DNA of 64,000 bases from assembly GCA_037974335.1 (NCBI GenBank), contig CM075760.1:20726291-20790290 (forward strand). The letters run 5' to 3'. The DNA is from Prionace glauca (taxonomy: Eukaryota > Chordata > Chondrichthyes > Carcharhiniformes > Carcharhinidae). Of the stretch, positions 42,600 to 52,892 are shown piece after piece; position 1 is the first letter of the stretch, and every line of letters starts with the position of its first letter. Below the pieces are notes generated by a model. The model had not been told where the DNA came from. It was given only the letters and a program-made list of their open reading frames with translations, and ran no database searches. A program made the translations under genes and the position numbers.

Positions 42600-43140
42600 A
42601 CAAATGTTAGAGACAGGAGGAAGTTTGATTCTGTCTGAAGCTCAATCTTCATTCAGAGAGCAGCAGCAGCAGCTTTGCTGGGCAGGAATGAACAAGTTCA
42701 TTGACCACGTCCGCATTCAGACAATGGGGAGCTCTGATTGGCTGGAGGACCAGAGTACTTCCGATCTTCCAGCTCTTCTCATTGGTCAATACGTGACGGC
42801 CGGGGAAGTGGGCACTCTCCGCACATGCGCAGGGTCCCCTCTCCAAAGGACATGCGCCGTCCTGGGCCGGGGGGGAGGGGGAGATAACCGAGCGGCTTCT
42901 CGCTCTGGCCGGAGCCGCCAGTCGCTTGTCTGGAAATCTTGGCTCGAGGAGGGGGAGGGGAACAATGGGTGGGGGCGGGGCTCCCGGGTTCGCGAGCCTG
43001 GGCCTGCGCACTGGAACCCCGAGACGTCATCACGGAGCAGAGTGATTCCTATTGGCTGATTTGGGCTCTGTCGTGGTGTCACGAGTCGTCCACTGAGTTT
43101 CAGAGTGAAACTTCCTCCTCTGGGCAACATCTGGGAGGAA
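42600..43140. promoter_or_regulatory. Bidirectional promoter of ZNF-7 and ZNF-8
   Basis: CpG-rich segment with CCAAT-type boxes in TGATTGGCTGG (about 42735), TCATTGGTCAA (about 42779) and TATTGGCTGA (about 43049). It also has a CRE-like GACGTCATCACG (about 43022), NRF1-like ACATGCGCAGG (about 42823), and GC boxes. The left part is paralogous to 29.88-30.05 kb (CAATCTTCATTCAGAGAG, CTTTGCTGGGCAGGAATGA). Dense open frames here are by-products of GC content. Confidence 0.65.
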
Positions 43141-43720
43141 ATCAATGTTTCCCCCTTTCCATTTCTTTCCTCATTCTGGGGGAAATTGGGGTCTTGCAGC
43201 AACTGAAGGGAAAGGAAGTGAATCCAATGAGGCTGCAGATTCTGGAAACATTACAGACGAACATCGGAATGAGGAGCAGGAGCAGCCCAGGCCCAGGTAT
43301 CTTTCATTTTCTCTCAAAGACACTGACATCCTTTAGCTCTCTCACTTTGACTGGCTAATCGGATGGCCACTTACCCAATGTTCATAATTCAAGGGGAAGT
43401 TTTCCCAGAAGAGGGCTAACATTTTAATGAACAGTAAATTTGTATGGGAGAGAAATATGTTTAATGTATACAATATACATGGTATGTACTATGTTATTTA
43501 CGATTCCCTATTTCTTGTCTTAAAATATGTAGCAGTGTATCAACATTATCTATTTCCAGTGATGGAAACATTACAACATGGAAGGCACCTATTTGGCAAC
43601 TCAGATCCCTGCCAATCTCTGTAGAGCAATTAGGTCAATCCCATTCCCTCTCTGTATCCCCATTCCCCCGTGTTTCATGTCACAATGGAAGTTCCAAAGG
43701 AGCTTCTAAAGGAGTGGAGT
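43141..43720 (+). other. Possible upstream exon and intron of ZNF-8
   Basis: TTGGGGTCTTGCAGCAACTG and GAAAGGAAGTGAATCCAATG are kept at 30.48-30.53 kb too, in the same position behind the promoter, and the TCTTGCAG|C step resembles a splice acceptor. The remainder is unassigned. Confidence 0.4.
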
Positions 43721-44097
43721 TGGGTCATGGCACTGAGGTGGAAATAGGTGGTCTTGATGATGTGGCAATGTGGCTGGAAGCTCAACTTGGGCTGAAATAT
43801 TTTACCATGGTTGTAAACAGTTTGGTTCAGCCTCAGACAGTTGCCAGAAAGAGGGAGAGATTTGCTGGTAAGGGAGTAGAGTTTGTAGTGGGGACTGAAG
43901 ACAATGGGTTCAGTCTTCCCAGTGTTTATATGAAAGAAATTTCTGTTCTTTTAGTACTGGATGTCAGACAAGTCAGGATGGTGTGTCAGTTGGAGGGGAA
44001 CTTGAAGGTGATGGTGTTCCCATCTATTTGCCACACTGGTCCGTCTAGGTGGGTGGAGGTTGAGAGTTTGGAAAACTTTCTGCCAAAGTCCGAATTG
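43721..44097 (+). other. Intron sequence paralogous to 4800-5150
   Basis: AGACAGTTGCCAG, GGGGACTGAAGACAATGGGT and AGTTGGAGGGGAACTTG match the ZNF-2 intron. It may itself be an older dispersed repeat, which I cannot name. Confidence 0.5.
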
Positions 44098-44752
44098 AGT
44101 TGTCCATGGCCTTCATAGCGAGGGGGATTGAATATAAAAGTAGGGAGGTCTTGCTGCAGCTGTATAGGGCATTGGTGAGGCCGCAGCTGGAGTTCTGTGT
44201 GCAGTTTTGGTCGCCACACTTACGCAAGGATATTTTGGCCTTGGAGGGAGTGCAGAGGAGGTTTACTAGGCTGATACCGGAGTTGAGGGGGTTGAGCTAT
44301 GAGGAGAGGCTGAATAAACTAGGCTTGTACTCGTTAGAGTTTAGAAGAATGAGGGGAGATCTCATTGAGACGTATAAGATGATGAATGGGATGGATAGGA
44401 TAGAGGTGGAGAGACGCTTCCCGCTCAGAAAGGACAGTAGGACTAGGGGGCACAGCCTCAAGATAAAAGGGGGGCGGTTTAGAACGGAGTTGAGGAGGAA
44501 CTTCTTCACTCAAAGGGTGGTGAATCTCTGGAATTCTCTGCCCGTTGAAGTGGTGGAGGCTGCCTCGCTAAATATTTTTATGACACGGGTTGATGGGTTT
44601 TTGATAAGAGAGGGGATTAAGGGTTATGGCGAGAGGGCGGGAATGTGGAACTGAGCCACGACAGATCAGCCATGATCTTATTGAATGGCGGGGCAGGCTC
44701 GAAGGGCTAGATAGCCTACTCCTGCTCCTATTTCTTATGTTCTTATGTTCAA
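44098..44752 (+). mobile_element. LINE-1 3' end (copy F)
   Basis: An open 184-codon frame (44100-44651) of the ORF2 C-terminus: MAFIARGIEYKSREVLLQLY, RRFTRLIPELRGLSYEERL, YKMMNGMDRIEVERRFPLRK, ending at the family stop. Tail TTTCTTATGTTCTTATGTT. It is inserted in the ZNF-8 intron; the ZNF-2 paralog at about 5150-5165 shows the empty site. Confidence 0.92.
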
Positions 44753-45011
44753 ATCCCTCTGCTTCTTCTCTCTATCTTCTCTCACAGTGTCCAGAGCCTT
44801 GTGTCCAGACCTTGTGTGGTAGATTTCCTACCCTGAAGGATATCAGTGAACCCACTGGGTTTTTATGACAGTCCAGCAGTTTTTATGATCACTTTTTTCC
44901 TAGTGCCAGCCCCACAAATGACCAGATTCATTCAGCTCAATTTCACAACCTGCCTTTGTGTTTTTGTAGGTTCTCTCTCACTTTTTTTTCTGTTTTAAAT
45001 CAGTTTCACAG

Positions 45012-45118
45012 GGTTTTAGAAGAGGAGGATTTGCAGTTGGGAAACAAACCAAATATTATATCAAAGCCTGGTGGAGCTAACCAATTTATTGTAACCTGAA
45101 TATCAGTGTGTTTTGAAC
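45012..45118 (+). other. 5' leader of ZNF-8 last exon
   Basis: Follows acceptor TTTTAAATCAGTTTCACAG (ends 45011) and starts GGTTTTAGAAGAGGAGGA, like the leader at 5427. Confidence 0.6.
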
Positions 45119-45982
45119 ATGGAAGGAAATAGCACCATTCATAATGAAGAGAAACTGTACACGTGTTTTGTGTGTGGTCAAGACTTCAACCAATCATCCA
45201 GTCTTTCAGAATATAATTGCAACAGGGAGAAGCTGTGGAAATGTGGGGACTGTGGGAAGAAATTTGATTACCCATCCCAGCTGGAGATTCATCAGCGCAG
45301 TCACAGTGGGGAGAGACCGTTCACCTGTTCCCAGTGTGGGAAGGGATTCACTCAGTCAAACAGCTTACATGTTCACCAGAGAATTCACACTGAGGAGAGA
45401 CCATTCACCTGCCCCCAATGTGGGAAGGGATTCACTACCTCATCCCATCTGCAGAAACATCAGCGAATTCACACTGGGGAGAGGCCATTCACCTGCTCTG
45501 TGTGTGGGAAGGGATTCACTCAGTCTTCTAACCTCGCGTTACACCAGCGAATTCACACTGGGGAGAGGCCATTCACTTGCTCTCAGTGTGGGAAGAGATT
45601 TGCTCAGTCAGCCACCCTCTTCACACACCAGCGGATTCACACTGATGAGAGACCTTTTAAATGTCCAGACTGTGGAAAATGCTTTAAAAATTCTGTAAAT
45701 CTGCACTATCATCAACGTGTTCACACTAATGAGAAACCATTCAGGTGCTCTCACTGTGGGACTGGGTTCAAGCAATCATCACAACTGACTGTACACCAGC
45801 GCACTCACACTGGGGAGAGACCGTTCACCTGTTCCCAGTGTGGGAATGGATTTGCTCACTCATCCACTCTGCTGACACATCAGCGAATTCACACTGGGGA
45901 GAAACCGTTCATTTGTTCCAAGTGTGGAAAGGGATTCAATCAGTCATCCAATCTGCTGAGACACCAGCGAGTTCACAAGTAG
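45119..45982 (+). CDS. C2H2 zinc-finger protein, 9 fingers (ZNF-8)
   Basis: Predicted 287-residue nuclear protein. ATG at 45119 gives [16 protein letters not shown], the start shared with ZNF-2 and ZNF-4. The first finger is decayed ([20 protein letters not shown] lacks both histidines). Nine complete fingers follow, [13 protein letters not shown] first, then canonical ones with TGERPF linkers. Finger 7 ([19 protein letters not shown]) and finger 8 ([10 protein letters not shown]) are the most divergent. It ends HQRVHK-stop, the normal family end, so the array looks complete. It is the counterpart of ZNF-2 in the duplicated block and is divergent with ZNF-7. No effector domain is visible. Confidence 0.9.
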   Translation: MEGNSTIHNEEKLYTCFVCGQDFNQSSSLSEYNCNREKLWKCGDCGKKFDYPSQLEIHQRSHSGERPFTCSQCGKGFTQSNSLHVHQRIHTEERPFTCPQCGKGFTTSSHLQKHQRIHTGERPFTCSVCGKGFTQSSNLALHQRIHTGERPFTCSQCGKRFAQSATLFTHQRIHTDERPFKCPDCGKCFKNSVNLHYHQRVHTNEKPFRCSHCGTGFKQSSQLTVHQRTHTGERPFTCSQCGNGFAHSSTLLTHQRIHTGEKPFICSKCGKGFNQSSNLLRHQRVHK

Positions 45983-46220
45983 CTGTTGTGATTGGATTTT
46001 GCTGTTTTCATGTTCAGACTGTTGAACCTTTGGGTCTGTTTCTGCTGAATTGAAAAGTGACTCCAGCTCTGTTATAGGTGTTGTTATAATTGGTCTTAAA
46101 GGGGAGGATATGGGGTCAGGAAACTTGCACAGAACATCAGATCAGGACTGGATGGAATTGCACAATGTATTATAACCTGAACAGCAAAAAATTTTGAACG
46201 TGGAAGAAAATAGCACCGTT
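45983..46220 (+). pseudogene. ZNF relic downstream of ZNF-8
   Basis: Leader-type sequence (AGTGACTCCAGCTCTGTTAT, AAAGGGGAGGATATGGGGTC, GAACGTGGAAGAAAATAGCA) parallels 6.85-7.08 kb behind ZNF-2. It stops abruptly after CACCGTT, where an old LINE follows. Confidence 0.7.
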
Positions 46221-46625
46221 TTGATTATCTAAAAGTCGCAAGATCTGGGGAAGATTCCAGTAGATTGTAAAATAGCAAATGTAACTCCTTTATTTAAGAA
46301 AGGAAAGAGGCAAAAAAGAAACTGAAGGCCTCTTAATCTAAAATCTGATGTAGGGAAAATATTAAAGCTTTATTAAAGATATGAGGATGAGAACAATTCA
46401 GACAATAAGACAGAATCAGCACAGTTTGAGAAAGGAAAATCATATTCAACCTACTTACTGGAGTTCTTTGAAGGAGTCACATATGCTTTGGATAAAGGTG
46501 GTTAGTTGGCTGGGTGGCTGGTTTGTGATGCACAGCGATACAAACAGCACAGGTTCAATTGTCGTGCCAACCAAGGTTATTCATGAAGGTGCTGTCTCCT
46601 CAATTTTGCCCCTCACCTGAGGTGT
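46221..46625 (+). mobile_element. Old LINE, central reverse transcriptase part
   Basis: Decayed reading around DWKIANVTPLFKKGKRQK (CAAATGTAACTCCTTTATTTAAG) and QNQHSLRKENHIQPTYW-like TQHGFRKGRSC remains. Confidence 0.6.
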
Positions 46626-46629
46626 GGTG

Positions 46630-46990
46630 ATCTAAGATGATGAAAGGTATGGATAAAGTAGACGTGGAGCAGATGCTTCCTCTTCTGGGGCATTCTAGGA
46701 TGAGCAGTCTAGTCTTAGGATAAGGGGTAGCAAATCTAAAACAGAGTTGAAGAGAAACTGCTTCTCCCAAAGGGTTGTGAATCTGTGGAATTCACACTGC
46801 AGTGGATGCTGGGACAGTGAGAAAATTTAAGGAGGAGTTAAACAGATTTTTAATTGGTAATGAGTTGAAGTGTTTTGGGGAGAAGGCAGGAAAATAGGGA
46901 TGAAGAGCATTTCAGCTGTGACCGAATGATGGAATAGACTCAATTGGCCGAATGGTCTAATTCTGCTCCTATATCTTATGAATTTATGAT
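46630..46990 (+). mobile_element. Old LINE 3' tail, sister of 21.05 kb copy
   Basis: GGATAAAGTAGACGTGGAGC, TTCTAGGATGAGCAGTC, AATCTGTGGAATTCAC, CAATTGGCCGAATGGTC and TTCTGCTCCTATATCTTATG. Confidence 0.7.
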
Positions 46991-47049
46991 CCTCAGGTTA
47001 AGTGACCATCAGTCAGCTCTCCCTCTCAGTGAGACATCTGGGAGATGGT

Positions 47050-48690
47050 GACTTTATATATTGGTAAATGGAGCAGCAAAGGTGAATGTACTGTACTTAG
47101 ATTTCCAAAATGCATTTGATAAGCTGCCAGGTCAAAGCTTAATACGGAAAATAGAATCTCACAGTGTAGAGGGGTAACATGACATGGAAAGAAGATTGGC
47201 TAGCTAACAGGAAACAGAGTTGGTACACATGGATCTTTATCTGGTTGGCAGAATGTGACAAGTGATGTGCCAAAGCGATCAGACCTGGGACCCCGACTTT
47301 TAACAATTTATATAAATGACTTGGATGCAAGCATGGTCGCTAAATTTGCTGAGGGAGAAAATAAGTTGTGAAGAGGATGTAAGGAATGTAGATAGGTTCA
47401 GCTAATGGGCAAAGATTTGGCAAATTGAGTATAAGATGGGCAAATGTGGAATTATCAATTTTGGCTGGAATTCCTGCCAAATTTAAAAAAAACATTAAAT
47501 AGTGAGAGATTGCAGAACTCTGAGATTCAGAGGGATCTGGGTGTCCTAAAGCATGAATCACAAAAGACTGGAATGCAAGTACAACAAGTAATCAGGAAAG
47601 TTAATAGAATGTTGTTGTTTATTCTGAGGAAATTGGTTACAAAAGAAGTGAGCTTACGTTTCAGTCATGACTTTATTCCACAGGTGGAGGTCCACCTCGT
47701 GTCAAACGAGGGGCATTCACACGGCGGGTCGTGCCTGGGCTGCTCTTGGAAGTTCCAGGAGTGGCCTAGAACTTCGTGTCGGTGTGTGTGCTTGATCCTG
47801 GACCTAGATGGGCGCCGCAACAGCTCAGTGACTAGCACTGCTGGCTGTGCAGGCACATGGATTTGGGCCTGTGTCTGTGGGAGTTTGCGCATTCTCCCTC
47901 TGGTTGCGTGGGTTTCCTCCGGGCGCTCGGGTTTCCTCCCACACCCCAAAAATGTGCTCTCAGGCTAATCGGTTTTTACCAAATTGACACTATTTCTTCC
48001 CTGAATCTGACTGAGTAGGGTTCCATTCATAGATATGCAGGGTAGAATAGGTGTAGGGTGATGTGGCGGCGCGGGCTCGTTGGGCCGAAGGGCCTGTTTC
48101 CCGTGCTGGATTGTTCTTTGTTCATACAGGACACTGGTGACACCACATCTGGAGTGTTATTAAAGTACTGAACCCCTTCTTTAAGGAAAATGTAAACGCA
48201 TTGGAAGCAGTTCAGAGAATGCCTACCAGATTAATACAATAAAATTGGCAGGTTGTCTTATGAGGAAAGATTGGAGTGTCTGGGCTTGTGTCCACCGGAG
48301 TTCAAAAGAGTAAGAGGTACTTTGATTAAAGCCTTTTAAATTTGAGGGTTATTGACTGGGTTGATGTGGAAAGGATGTTTTTTTTCTTGTGGGAGAATCT
48401 TGAATAAGGAGACACTGTTTAAAAATGTGTTGCTCATTTAAGACAGAGATGGGGAGAAATGTTTTCTTTCAGAGGATCATGGATCTTTGGAACTCTCTTC
48501 CTCAAAAGGCAGAGGAACCAGAATCTTGGAATATTTTTAAGACAGAGCAAAATGATCTCCTAACTAACAAGGAGATGGAAGATTATTGGTGAGGGTAGTG
48601 GGCAGGAATGTGGGGTTGAGGTCATCCCCAGTGGCAGAATAGGCTCGAGGGGTTGAGTGGCCTCTTTCTGTTCCTAATTATTATGTTTGA
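47050..48690 (+). mobile_element. Old CR1-type LINE interrupted by a SINE
   Basis: Decayed ORF2 in order: DFQNAFDKLPGQ-like (ATTTCCAAAATGCATTTGAT), ATTTATATAAATGACTTGGATG (YINDLD), CTAAATTTGCTGAGG (KFAD), IQRDLGVLKHESQKTG, QQVIRKVNRMLLF. After the insert (47658-48125) it resumes at ACAGGACACTGGTGACACC and runs to the tail AATAGGCTCGAGGGGTTGAG. Confidence 0.7.
47658..48125 (+). mobile_element. tRNA-derived SINE variant inserted in the LINE
   Basis: Head CGCAACAGCTCAGTGACTAG is followed by the body GTGGGTTTCCTCCGGGCGCT and a 3' part unlike the other copies (GGGTTCCATTCATAGATATG, GGCCGAAGGGCCTGTTTCCC). About 150 bases before the head (47658-47805) may belong to the same insertion. Confidence 0.65.
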
Positions 48691-48824
48691 ATGGGTCTGT
48701 TTCTATTGCTGTTAATAAACAACAGTCCATTTATATGTCTGTTAATATTGTTAATAATAGTCAAATAAATTGGCTTTGTGTTAAACACACGGTGCTATGC
48801 CTTTTCAACATCTCTTACACGGAC
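48691..48824 (+). pseudogene. ZNF 3'-end relic
   Basis: GGGTCTGTTTCTATTGCTG, TTAATAATAGTCAAATAAAT and GGCTTTGTGTTAAACACAC correspond to the 3' end of ZNF-4 at 23.47-23.57 kb. Confidence 0.5.
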
Positions 48825-48962
48825 TAGTCCAAAGATATGTGTGTTAGGTTGATTGACCATGGTAAAATTGACCCTAGTGTCTGTGGGAATAGGAAGGTTA
48901 TTAAGTAAGGTTACAGGAATAGGGTCTGGGTGGGATTGTGGTCGGTGTAGACTGGATGAGAT
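48825..48962 (+). mobile_element. SINE tail fragment
   Basis: AAAGATATGTGTGTTAGGTTG, GACCATGGTAAAATTG and GGGTCTGGGTGGGATTGTGG are the second half of the tRNA-SINE. It stops where LINE-2 begins. Confidence 0.75.
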
Positions 48963-48966
48963 GAGC

Positions 48967-50410
48967 AAATGTTGTCCCATTGTTTAAGAAGGGGAGAAGA
49001 GACTTCCCTGGGAATTATGGACCGGTGAGTCTTACTTCTGTGGTGGGTAAGGTTTTGGAAAGGATTATTAGAGACAGGATTTATAGTTATTTGGAGAGTA
49101 ATGAGTTGATTAGAGACAGTCAGCATGGTTTTGTAGCGGGTAGGTCGTGCCTTACTAACCTTATCGAGTTCTTTGGGAAAGTGACCAAAGAGGTGGATAG
49201 GGGTAAGGCAGTTGATGTGGTGTATATGGATTTTAGCAAGGCGTTTGATAAGGTTCACCATGGTAGGCTTCTGCAGAAAATGCAGATGTATGGGATTGGG
49301 GGTGATCTAGGTAATTGGATCAGGAATTGGCTAGCAGATAGGAGACAGAGGGTGGTGGTTGATGGTAAATATTCGTCATGGAGTTCGGTTACGAGTGGTG
49401 TGCCTCAGGGATCTGTTTTGGGGCCACTGCTGTTTGTAATTTTTATTAATGATCTGGATGAGGGTATAGTTGGGTGGATTGGTAAGTTTGCTGATGACAC
49501 CAAAGTCGGAGGTGTGGTAGATTGTGAGGAAGGGTGTCATAGTTTGCAGGGTGACTTAGAAAGGTTGCAGAGCTGGGCTGCGAAGTGGTGGATGGAGTTT
49601 AATGTGGAGAAGTGTGAGGTAATTCATTTCGGTAGGAATAACAGATGTGTTGAGTATCGGGCTAACGGGAGGACTTTGAATAGTGTGGAGGAGCAGAGGG
49701 ATCTAGGTGTATGTGTACATAGATCCCTGAAAGTTGGGAATCAAGTAGATAAGGTTGTTAAGAAGGCATACGGTGTCTTGGCGTTTATTGGTAGGGGGAT
49801 TGAATTTAGGAGTCGCAGCGTCATGATGCAACTGTACACAACTCTGGTGCGGCCGCACTTGGAGTTTTGTGTGCAGTTCTGGTCCCCACATTACAGGAAG
49901 GATGTGGAGGCTTTGGAGAGGGTGCAGAGGAGGTTTACCAGGATGTTGTCTGGTATGGAGGGGAGATCCTATGAGGAGAGACTGAGAGATTTGGGGTTGT
50001 TTTCGCTGGAAAGAAGGCGGCTAAGAGGGGACCTTATTGAAACATATAAGATGATTAGAGGTTTAGACAGGGTAGATAGTGATAGCCTTTTTCCTAGGAT
50101 GGAGAAAGCTAGCACGAGGGGGCACGACTTTACATTAAGGGGGGGGGTAGTTATAGGACTGATACATTAAGGACTTTACATTAAGGGGGGGGTAGTTATA
50201 GGTTCTTTACCCAGAGGGTGGTGAGGGACTGGAATGCCCTGCCAGCTGCAGTTGTAAATGCGCCTAGTTTGGGGGCGTTTAAGAGATCTGTGGATAGGTT
50301 TATGGACGAAAAGGGATTGGTTTCGGCTAGTGGGTCATTGTTTTGTAACCGGTCAGCGCAACACCATGGGCCGAAGGGCCCGTTCTGCGCTGTAATGTTC
50401 TATGTTCTAC
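48967..50410 (+). mobile_element. LINE-2, 5'-truncated
   Basis: About 1.44 kb. A long open frame (48980-50170) encodes reverse transcriptase blocks: FKKGRRDFPGNYGPVSLTSV, MDFSKAFDKVHHGRLL, SGVPQGSVLGPLLFVIF, IGKFADDTKVGGV, then HFGRNNRCVEYRANGR and RRFTRMLSGMEGRSYEERLR. No endonuclease is present. The frame is lost near a run of G at 50137-50148. A ~45-bp duplicated segment (50126-50157 repeated at 50172-50202) follows. The C-terminal TQRVVRDWNALPAAVV resumes, and the copy ends GCTGTAATGTTCTATGTTCT. It is a young-looking copy. Confidence 0.9.
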
Positions 50411-50464
50411 CTCCATCCTGTCAAGGCCCCACAGGTTCAAGTTGCCACTTAGTTCCAGCAGATA

Positions 50465-51000
50465 GAATGCTTAGCCTGTCCAACTTTTCCTCATAACACA
50501 GCTTGTCCATTTCAGATATTGGTCTGGTAAACCTTTCCTGAAATGTCTCCAGCATACTTACACCCTTCCTTAATCAAGGAGATAAATACTGTACACAGTC
50601 CTCAGATGTGGTCTCACTCGTGATCTGTACAACTGAAGCAGAACCTCCCTAATTCTGTATTTAATTCCCTTCACAATGAATGATAACATTCCCTTATCCC
50701 AATTACTTGCTGTACCTGCAAATTAGCCTTTTGTGATTTATGTAATAAAACACCCAGAATGCCTCGGAATCTCTCATCGTTCAGACAAAATGCTTCTTTT
50801 TCATTCTTCCTGCCGAAATGGTCAATTTCCCATTCGCCCACATTCTATCCAATTACCCGATATTTGCCCACTCACTTAACCCTTTTGTCTTTTTGAACCC
50901 GCCCCCGTATATCCTTGTTACAACTTACTTTCTCACCTATCTTTGTGTCATCAGCAAATTTGCCAACCATCTCTTCATCCAGTTATTTCTATAAATTTTT
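50465..51000 (-). mobile_element. Old LINE, reverse transcriptase C-terminal part
   Basis: Antisense, decayed: AATATTGTACACAGTCCTC-like (YCVQ), CTCGTGATCTGTACAACTGA (QLYRSR), ATGGTCAATTTCCCATTCG (WEIDHFG) and TTTGTGTCATCAGCAAATTTG (KFADDTK). Confidence 0.7.
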
Positions 51001-51054
51001 GATTCCTTGCCACAAATTTGATTCTCTGTCCACTATTTGGTTTTAAATGTTTTC

Positions 51055-51830
51055 CCCAGTGCTGGTGTCAGTGCCCCATGAACCAGAATCCACCTCCCAC
51101 ACCAATCTTTGAGTCACTCATTCAACTCTCTGATCTGATTTGTCCTAAGTCATTTAGGAAGTGGTTCAGGTAATAATCCAGATTATGAATTTTGAGATCC
51201 TGCTTCTTAATTTGGTACTTAGATCCTCATACTAGCCATGCAAAACCTCCTTCTTTGTCCTGCCTATGTCACTGGTAGCTACATGGACCACAATGACTAG
51301 GTCCTCCCCCTGTGCAGCTGCTTTTGAGCTGTAGATCCGGTACAATACTGTAAGTTCCTCTTCAGCCCTGAGCAGATGTCCTGAACCCTGGTGCAAGGCA
51401 AGTAACACAGCCACCTAGACTCATGTTCTTTGCTGCACAGAACAGTGTGAATCCCTCTGACTAAACCATCCCATATTATCCCTATATTTCTTTTCTCTCC
51501 TCCAACTTGAATGGCTTCCAGGACCATGGTGCCAAGGTCAGTTTGCTCACCCACTCTGCAGCCCAAACAAGCTGAAGAAATCTCAAACCAGTTAGAGAAT
51601 TGAGAAGGCTAAGATTCTTGCCCTCTGAATCCCCTTACCTGCCTCACTCACAGTCAATCCCCTGTCCCTGACCAGTGAACAAATAAGCAGTCTCTGTCCC
51701 AAGAGGTGTGACTGTCTACTGGAACAAAAAATCCAGGTAATTTTCCCCCTCCCTGATGCATTGTAGTATCGGCAGTTGAGCCTCCAGCTCATAGACTGAA
51801 TCGAAGCTGCTCAAACTTCTAACACTTACG
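51055..51830 (-). mobile_element. Old LINE ORF1 fragment with SGNH-like domain
   Basis: The minus strand reads VIVVHVATSDIGRTKKEVL (block III of the SGNH esterase, N of GxND lost) with upstream LPCTRVQDICSGLKRNLQ and RGIHTVLCSKEH (block I side). Adjacent to the reverse transcriptase piece at 50.47-51.0 kb in the same orientation, so it is probably one deleted copy. Confidence 0.65.
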
Positions 51831-51849
51831 GCAGACTCAGTACATATTT

Positions 51850-52490
51850 CAGAGAAAGTGGTGCTGGAAGTCTGAAAGCGCATCAATATAGATAAGTCCC
51901 CAGGACCTGATGAAATGTATTCCAGGACACAATGGGAGGCTAGGAATACTATGTACAGTCCTGGTCACCCTATTATAGAAAGGAAATTATTAAGCTAGAA
52001 AGAATGCAGAAGAGATTTACTAGGATACTACCAGGTCATGATGGTTTGAGTTGTAAGGAGAGGCTGGATAGACCAGAACTTTTTTCTCTGGAGCTTAAGA
52101 GGCTGAGGGGTCATCTTAGAGAGGTCCATAAATAATGAGCAGCATAGATCAATATCTTTTCCCAAAGGTAGGAGAGCCTAAAACTAGAGGGCATAGGTTT
52201 AAGGTGAGAGGGGAAGACACAAAGGTCCAGAGGGGCAATTTTTTCACACAGAGAGTGGTGAGTGTCTGGAACAAGCTGCCAGAGGTAGTAGTAGAAGTGG
52301 GTACAATTTTGTCTTTTAAAAAATGTTTACTCAGTTACATGGGTAAGATGGGTATAGAGGGATATGGGCCAAATGCGGGCAATTGTGACTAGCTCAGGGA
52401 CTTGAGAAAAGAAAGGGCAGCATGGACAAGTTGGGCCAAAGGGTCCATTTCCTTGCTGTAAACCTCCATGATTCTATGAAAGATGGGTTT
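51850..52490 (+). mobile_element. Old CR1-type LINE 3' end
   Basis: PGPDEMYSRTQWEARNTM-like start, then a jump to VQSWSPYYRKEIIKLERMQ-like, TRILPGHDGLSCKERLDRPE-like and the tail (52135-52389: GEPKTRGHRFKVRGE, FFTQRVVSVWNKLPE). It ends CCATGATTCTATGAAAG. Confidence 0.75.
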
Positions 52491-52892
52491 GCCTTGGATC
52501 AAACTGACACTGAGAAACTCCCAAATGTTGCAGCTGTGACACATCACCTGTCCTCCCATCTTTAATATGTACTAATAAACTATTTATTTTATCCAATGGT
52601 ACATTTCATTTTTGTATTTAAGTATTTTATTAACCTTACCACCTGTTGCTATACTATTTTGATCCTTCGGAACAGAATAAACCTTAGTCATTTAGCAGAT
52701 TCTCACCAAAAATCTAGTTGCTTCTTCTCCTGTGGAAGATTAAGATCATTAAAAGCCTGAGAAAGTTAGAAAGCAAAGCAGCACCTCTTTTCTTTCCTTC
52801 CCTAACTCCCTCAATTACTCAACTCCCAGAACTCTACTTTAAGCAGCTCAAGTGATGTCGATTCAACGCTGTTTCTGAGCAGTACATTCAAT
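52491..52892. other. Non-coding, expected site of EMC4 terminal exons
   Basis: I searched the minus strand for the EMC4 C-terminal sequence (FKMLESSSQKF, VYLIGNL, THASDWLAF) and found nothing like it. Confidence 0.5.

Noticed and set aside
42514-43059. 181-codon open frame across the ZNF-7/8 promoter
   Set aside because: Lies in CpG-rich promoter DNA with CCAAT and NRF1-like motifs, no known domain, and is not kept in the paralogous promoter at 30 kb.
43721-44097. 134-codon open frame in front of the LINE-1 insertion as a gene
   Set aside because: It is intron sequence shared with 4.8-5.15 kb, where the frame is not kept, and it runs partly into the LINE border.
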